Positions 58,101 through 64,000 of a stretch of DNA of 64,000 bases are shown here, piece after piece. The stretch is from Erythrocercus mccallii (lineage: Eukaryota; Chordata; Aves; Passeriformes; Dicruridae), in NCBI GenBank assembly GCA_013397435.1, contig VZRG01000165.1, positions 550,570 through 614,569 of the forward strand. Direction: 5' to 3'. The notes beneath the pieces were generated by a model. The model saw only the letters and a program-made list of their open reading frames with translations. It was not told the origin of the DNA and did no database searches. Position 1 is the first letter of the stretch. Each line of letters begins with the position of its first letter. Made by a program: the position numbers and the translations under genes.

Positions 58101-61100
58101 GTAATTCCTAACATCAGTATGGAACAGAAGTGCTATTTCAAAGGAAAGGCCATCAAGTGCTTTCTCAAAGGCTCGTTTTGTTGTGGCTAGTTCAAGTTTA
58201 GCTTTACTGTCAAATGTGGATAGGTTTGAATCAGGTGTAGTTGTAGTGGGAGTTCAGAACAAAACTTTAAATTGTACTTGCAAGCTTTCCTAAATTCTAG
58301 GGATTACAATTTCCTTCTTAGACTTACAGCTACACTTTCCTGAGACCTAGGAAACAAAGAAACCTAGCAGAGGTTAACAGATGAATACAAACAACAAACG
58401 CTATACACCATCACAGAGGCAGTAAACAAGCATACTACAATTTTAAATAATGTGTATTAAACTCTGATTTAGCATATGATGAACTCTTACTTAGACCTAA
58501 GGTCCTAAAGTAACCACAAATTTAAAAAACAAATCAAATCAAACCAAATTACCCTACAGAAACAGAACAATGACAAAAATATGTATGGACTCTGGTAGGC
58601 AAGAGCTAAATTTCAGTGCTGGAGGGTCCTTTAAGAGACAGTCACATCTTTTACCACATCTGCAATTCTATGATTTAATTGGAGGAATAGATAATACACA
58701 CAGCCAAATTCCCTAAATAACTTAGAGTAACTCTGAGGTGTCCACTACGTAGGTTACACAATGTTGGCCTCCTAGGTGTGTCTTACGTGCAGTATAATTA
58801 GGAAGCATTACTGAACTCTGCAGCGACCTCAGCTTCAAGCAGCCAGAAGGTGTTTCACCATGTCATCCTGCTAATGGCAAAATTAGCCACACAAATGCCA
58901 TCAGTCGCTAAAAAGGGAAAGTGAAATGAAAGGCTGCCCATTCCTCTTCAGTCAAAGAAAATGACAAATAAAAAGGGAAATGAAAGGAAAACTGCAGGTA
59001 AACACACACACACACGCCCTAAAAATGGGGGCAGTTGGTTTTCATTTGGCTTTTCTTCAGGAAGAAGCCCATCAAAGTTGCAAATTTAAGAGTTCTTACA
59101 GAAAAAAAGAACTAGCTTGTTATATCCACTCAAAATTACTGTCATTAATCAAATTTTTAAAAAATCTTAAAACACTTTTTAATTGTGTATTTCTTCTGTT
59201 TAGATAATGGATTCATACAGCTTGCGTCACTTTCAGTCTTATTTTTGAAGGCTTGCCTATAAAAGATGATTTTGCAAAACAGGGACCAAGATCTTTCTTT
59301 CATTATCCAAATTAAGTAACTCTCAATGCCCCAAACTCTACACAGTAGTTAAGTGTGTTTTTCTGAAAGTAATAGAATAGCACAGGCTGCTTCTTCACTG
59401 CTCTCAAGTGTCCTGCACAATCTCTCTGTGGATGGGCTTTGAGAAGTGAAGTGTGCAGTCTCAGGCATGCATTAGGAAAGACACGGTGCACAAATCATCA
59501 TTTAAGTAACCTGCAATTTCATTAACTCTCTTGGAAACACTGGGCAGCACATCAGACAAAATTTATCACTACTCTTACTCACCCTTGCTGCTCCAATAAA
59601 TCCCTCTCCCACATTGATCTCAGGCTGTCCCTGGTACCCTGTCATCCTTTACCCCATGATGATCAAGTGAAGTGCTGTGAGAGATTTCTGTCATCACAGC
59701 ATTGGCAGAAAAGTTCAGTGTTCTGTAATAGGCATTCATAGCTGATGTCTTCTGCCTGCTTTTCTTTAATCCCTTCTCAATTCCAAATTGATGTACAATG
59801 AAACTCTATGAATTTGACTACACTTTTTTTGACTTCTAAATTTTCAGAACAATAGACTCTCTCTGTAATAGACATTACTCTCTGTAAAATGGACATTCAG
59901 CTGAGAAGGGAAAATATCCTTTCTGCCTCAGCTAATCTGTCACAAATGCAAAACTTCATTTTGGTCTCAGAGAAAAGAAGGTGACAGACAAAACCTGAGC
60001 AAATTCTGTTGCTTTATACAAGATATCAGGGAGGGTGAAAACTACTGATCAGGGCCCACAGTCATGGACCCTAAATATAACCTCTCCTCAATGATCTTTC
60101 TTGCCTTTGCCTTCTCCTACCAACTCAGTTTATCTCTGGCCTACATTACCCGAACCCCCACTTTCCTCCATACATCCTCACCACTTAGAGGACAGACTTA
60201 AAGAAACTATCTTCATTTCCTTTGTCAGACCAGGAATAGAAGTAGACTAACACAACTGAAAGATCCCCATTTTTCTGCTGCTCTGCTCCTTGTGACTCTT
60301 GCATTTCATCATGATTTCCCATTCTCATGCTCAGAATTCTGCCCAAGGTTTACTATAGTTGTTGATGATGAAATATTATGTATGTAAGGTCCCATGAAAA
60401 CATCTGCAAATAAAGCAAGCTACAACAATGTGTTCAGTTTCTTCAAGGAAGAAAATGTGCTAGAAAAAAAGAAATGCAGCCCCTATTACATTTTAAGTTA
60501 AAGTCCTTTAAAAAACAAATGGCATTTTAATTGAGCTGCTTATGTTCTGCGGTGTGTCACATAATGCGGGAATTGAATTTCATTTTTCCTAAAGATAGCA
60601 TGTCTTCCAGAATTTCAACATTAGTTTATGCTGAAAGATAACACAGAAATAAAAATCTTCCACTAAAATTAAGCATGCCCCTGTGGTTGTTGAACCGTAT
60701 TTTCCAGCTTTCACAAAAGCACACTGCTTTTTAAACCAGGGGTCTGACATATCTAAAATTCCAATGTTGTTTATGAACTGATGATTTCAATTAACACATA
60801 TTGCCAAGCATTCACTTTCCAGAAGCCTGGACTGCTGAAAATGGAATCAAATTCCAATTTTAATCAGACTTTCCTGTCTGATGAAAATTAACCCCTTAAA
60901 CTGAAATATTTTAACAGGGAGATGGATGTACATAAGCCAGGTGGTGAGGGAGCAAAAAAAATTCACCACTTGATTTCAGAAATAGGAGGTTATTTCTGTT
61001 AACATGCACATGCTCAAAAAATTATGTTTTAGTTTACCACCACACATTATATATTTGCTATACAATAGCTGTTGACATGACAATTACTTTAGATTTCTTA

Positions 61101-63954
61101 ACTAGTTTTGTGTTGAAATTTTGGTTTAGGAGGACTGATATATGCTTTACTTTTTTTGTTAGATTCAGATTTTCATACCTCAAATTCTACATTTAGGCAA
61201 TGAGTAAAAATGCAAATCAAAATTTAGCCAAGATTATTAGCAGTCAGAATCAAGTTCTTATGGCCTTGACCGAAGACATGAGCAACATTTGAAATCTGGT
61301 CGGCCTTATTCCAGCAAATGAAAGGCCAGCCACTAAAGCTGATCCATGAGTCATTATATCAGATACCCTTCAGACTCAACAGTTAATAAAAAGTCTGTCA
61401 CAACACCAACCCTTGATATTCTTCCTGTGCAGATGTTTGCAAGGAGGACACCCACTCAGAAGTATGTTATTAATACACCTGCTGTTATGCATTTTGTAGA
61501 GGAAGGATGGTTTATAATTCACATGGATGCTTTATAATTCACACATAATTAAGAAGTGTGAAACGTTCTGTTCTGAAACAAAGCTAGATGAGTTGCTTCC
61601 TTTTGAATATAAATAGGAACTCAGTAGACTAAGGGTTATTTAAATCACTTTGATTCTCTTTGAGGAGTCTTATGCTAATAAAATGTCTTCTCTTTGCATC
61701 ATAAGCATAACAAAGCGAGATCCTCATAAATTTGCACATCTCTTCCATACTCACAAATTCAAATTCATTTCCACTTCCTCCAGCCTTGTTTCCCTAAACC
61801 CTACAGGAGACACCACCTAATCTGCCTGTCACTGCCTTGTCTGTCTCTTTTGTAGGTGACTGAATACTCTATTCCTCTAAGTTTCATCAACTAAAGGTAT
61901 TCTCTATTTAGGGTGACTGTTTTCCCTTACTTTTCAGACCGAGGGACTCCATGGCTCCAAGCTTCTCATGCCACTAAATACTATTTACTCCTCTCTTTTC
62001 CTGCTGCCATTTGTCCACAGAAATGATTCCTTTAATTAAAGACCTTCAGCTTCTTCTTATCGGTTAACCCAAATAATTCAAAGTGGGCCACTGAGGTTGT
62101 TTTACATAACAGTGCCCATTCGTCTCTGCTAATTTAGGAAGCTAAGCAGGTAGCATTTAGGGCTTTTATTGTCCAAATCCATCAGGAAAACAATGATCCT
62201 AGGACCACACTCCAAGAGAACTCTAGTTTGCTTAGCATCTCCTGAGAAATAAATGCTTTACTAGATCAGACGAAATGGTATATTAAAAACTTGCTTCACT
62301 GAGATCTCAAAATCATCGAAGAGTTATTTTAAAAAGTATTCTTGTCAGAATGGAAATTTTTATAAGGTTATGCTGATTTCCCTTACAACTTGAAAAGGAG
62401 ACTATCTTTAAAATTGCTAAAACATTCCACTTCAATGAAGTAAAAATGTTTTAATGGCATGATTTCAAATCATTCGATTAACTATATCATTCTACTAGAA
62501 ATACAACATCAATGACTTTGGAATCTGATTTGGAGTAGGGTGGGGATTTCCATCTTTCTTTCCTTCTTTCCTTCCTGCCTTCCTCATTTCCTCAAAAACT
62601 GAAGTTATTATTTTACCATCAGCTCTACAGTTGACTCCTTTTAAACCCACCTCCCAGGCACAACCAAAATTGCCTCACTCCAAGGTAACATTACACTAAA
62701 CCTGTGCTAACCAGTCCATTACAGATAAAAGTTCCTGGAAGATGAGACACCAAACCAGAGGATGCTGACATTCTCCACTGCTTTCTCAGTCCCTCCCTTC
62801 ATTTTCTCAGGACATGAAGGTGTGCCCTAGCTCTCAGGGCCAGGGTTGCACCATACTTGGCTGCAGTGCCAGAGGTGTAGTAGATGGCAGGCAACCTGAA
62901 GGATCTAGCAATATATTTGGGTGGTTACATTACTAACCTAATCAAAACATCTAAGATATTACTTTGTTCTCAGGCCACTCACTGCCAGGATAAAGACATG
63001 CACACATGTTTTGTAGCTGAGGACTCTCCTACACAGATACCCAAGGAAGAAAGGGCAGTGAGATAGCAAAAGCAACAGAATTAACAGCCAATGGAGGAAG
63101 AAAGCTGATGGATGAATGAGTTAGGAAGGAATTGAACTGCATTAATCACTGATGCACTTCTGTGCCAGTCCCAAACAGATGCATTACTTATGACAGCATA
63201 AAACATCTGCTTATTGCTTTATTCACAACTGGGGCCACTAAAACAGAATGCTCCCAGACCACAAGATCTGTACATCTGCCTGGCTGCTTTTTTGAGACAC
63301 AAAGAAGGAGTTCCAAGGCTGAAGTCAGAGACAATCTCAGGAAATTATTTTATTTCAACACCAGGTTGCCATTAATTCACAAGAAATGAGGACTATTAAA
63401 CTAGATTCAGACCCGTATGGACAGAACTGACATTTAACGTTTTGTCAAAGCAGCATAATATAAACCTAAAATAGATTCTATTATTTACAATAGAAAATGT
63501 GATGAATGTTGAATTTTTTTTATTATTTTTTGATCATTTTCCATAGCAAAAATTATTCTTTGTATTTTGAACATGCATATAAAGGAAGCTTCCTGCTTTT
63601 TTACAATTGTAAAACCACAACACAAAATAGAATTCCCCAAAAATGATGCAAATTTGCAATTCAGCAGAACTTCTATCTGCAACAGCAATTACTAGTAAAT
63701 TTTCAGCTAGAACTGTTGGTTAAGCAAGGGTAGAAAAATCAGATCTTATGAATGGAAATTAAGAGGTGCTTTAGAATGGCATGAGGGTGTCGCTGTAATG
63801 AAACTTCAGCATGTGTTCTTTTAATTCTGTTAAGATTTGCATGATTTACCCTGCTAAGCAAAATATTTTTCACAGGTTCAACCCAACCTGTCAAATCTCT
63901 AGGCTCCTATACTCTAGACTTCCAAAAATGAATGTTTAAATCTGCAATCTATTT
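55124..63954. other. Unique noncoding stretch
   Basis: No gene or transposon was recognised. It contains (AC)7 at 59002-59015 and small tandem duplications at about 59856-59896 (21 bases) and 61511-61550 (20 bases). Another short direct repeat is AAAAAGGGAAA near 58911 and again near 58970. The segments 58700-58900 and 60480-60900 are non-repetitive and of mixed composition, and are the best candidates here for conserved noncoding elements. Frames do not exceed 75 codons. Confidence 0.5.
62553..62593 (+). repeat. Pyrimidine tract, TTCC/TTTC units
   Basis: About 40 bases consist almost only of C and T in TTTC, TTCC and TGCC units. It is a degenerate tetranucleotide microsatellite. Confidence 0.85.
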
Positions 63955-64000
63955 GAAAGAGAAAGAGAAAGAGAAAGAGAAAGAGAAAGAGAAAGAGAAA
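63955..64000 (+). repeat. (GAAAGA)n microsatellite at the window end
   Basis: The hexamer GAAAGA repeats perfectly for more than seven units and runs off the end of the window, so its total length is unknown. It is a pure purine tract on this strand. Confidence 0.97.

Noticed and set aside
58640..58680. Possible CR1 3' end (AATTCTATGATTTA)
   Set aside because: Only the terminal octamer resembles CR1; the preceding bases do not align convincingly.
1..64000. CRISPR array, tRNA, rRNA, riboswitch or prokaryotic operon
   Set aside because: No regularly spaced direct repeats, no cloverleaf with tRNA box sequences and no tightly packed genes were seen; the repeat content is that of a bird chromosome.

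Overview
The window looks like a stretch of bird nuclear genome, probably passerine, and it is a gene desert. It is AT-rich with few CpGs. It carries minus- and plus-strand fragments of CR1, the dominant avian LINE, and several LTR-retrovirus insertions of avian type. I found no exon, tRNA, rRNA, CRISPR or bacterial-style gene. The open frames are short, overlap on both strands and lack recognisable domains, apart from decayed reverse-transcriptase pieces in CR1 and an integrase remnant in an old endogenous retrovirus.

Layout. 1-16160 is mostly unique DNA with minor simple repeats. 16161-16700 is a 5'-truncated CR1. 19096-20306 is a second CR1 split by a retroviral LTR at about 19793-20231. 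20307-28151 is unique DNA with two small inverted repeats and a 34-base tandem duplication. 28152-30800 is a decayed minus-strand retrovirus: an LTR, a short hydrophobic frame where env would be expected, and an integrase remnant that still shows D-35-E spacing. 30801-52498 is mostly unique, with small tandem duplications, three more possible CR1 scraps, a G/T-rich tract and an assembly gap at 38850-39044. The gap is flanked by the same 35 bases on both sides.

The most informative region is 52499-55123. It holds three solo LTRs of one family with TGTTATA...TATAACA ends. One 621-base LTR (plus) is nested inside a second (minus), and a third (plus) lies 375 bases away in opposite orientation to the second. 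Each is bounded by its own perfect 5-base target-site duplication (ATAAT, GTAGA, CTGAA), so borders and insertion order can be read directly. The last two carry independent tandem duplications at the same place in U3.

55124-63954 is unique DNA, and the window ends inside a (GAAAGA)n microsatellite. Nothing here is a confirmed new system. The strongest observations are the nested LTR cluster, the LTR-split CR1, the integrase remnant and the probable assembly error. Several unique stretches are offered only as candidates for conserved noncoding sequence.
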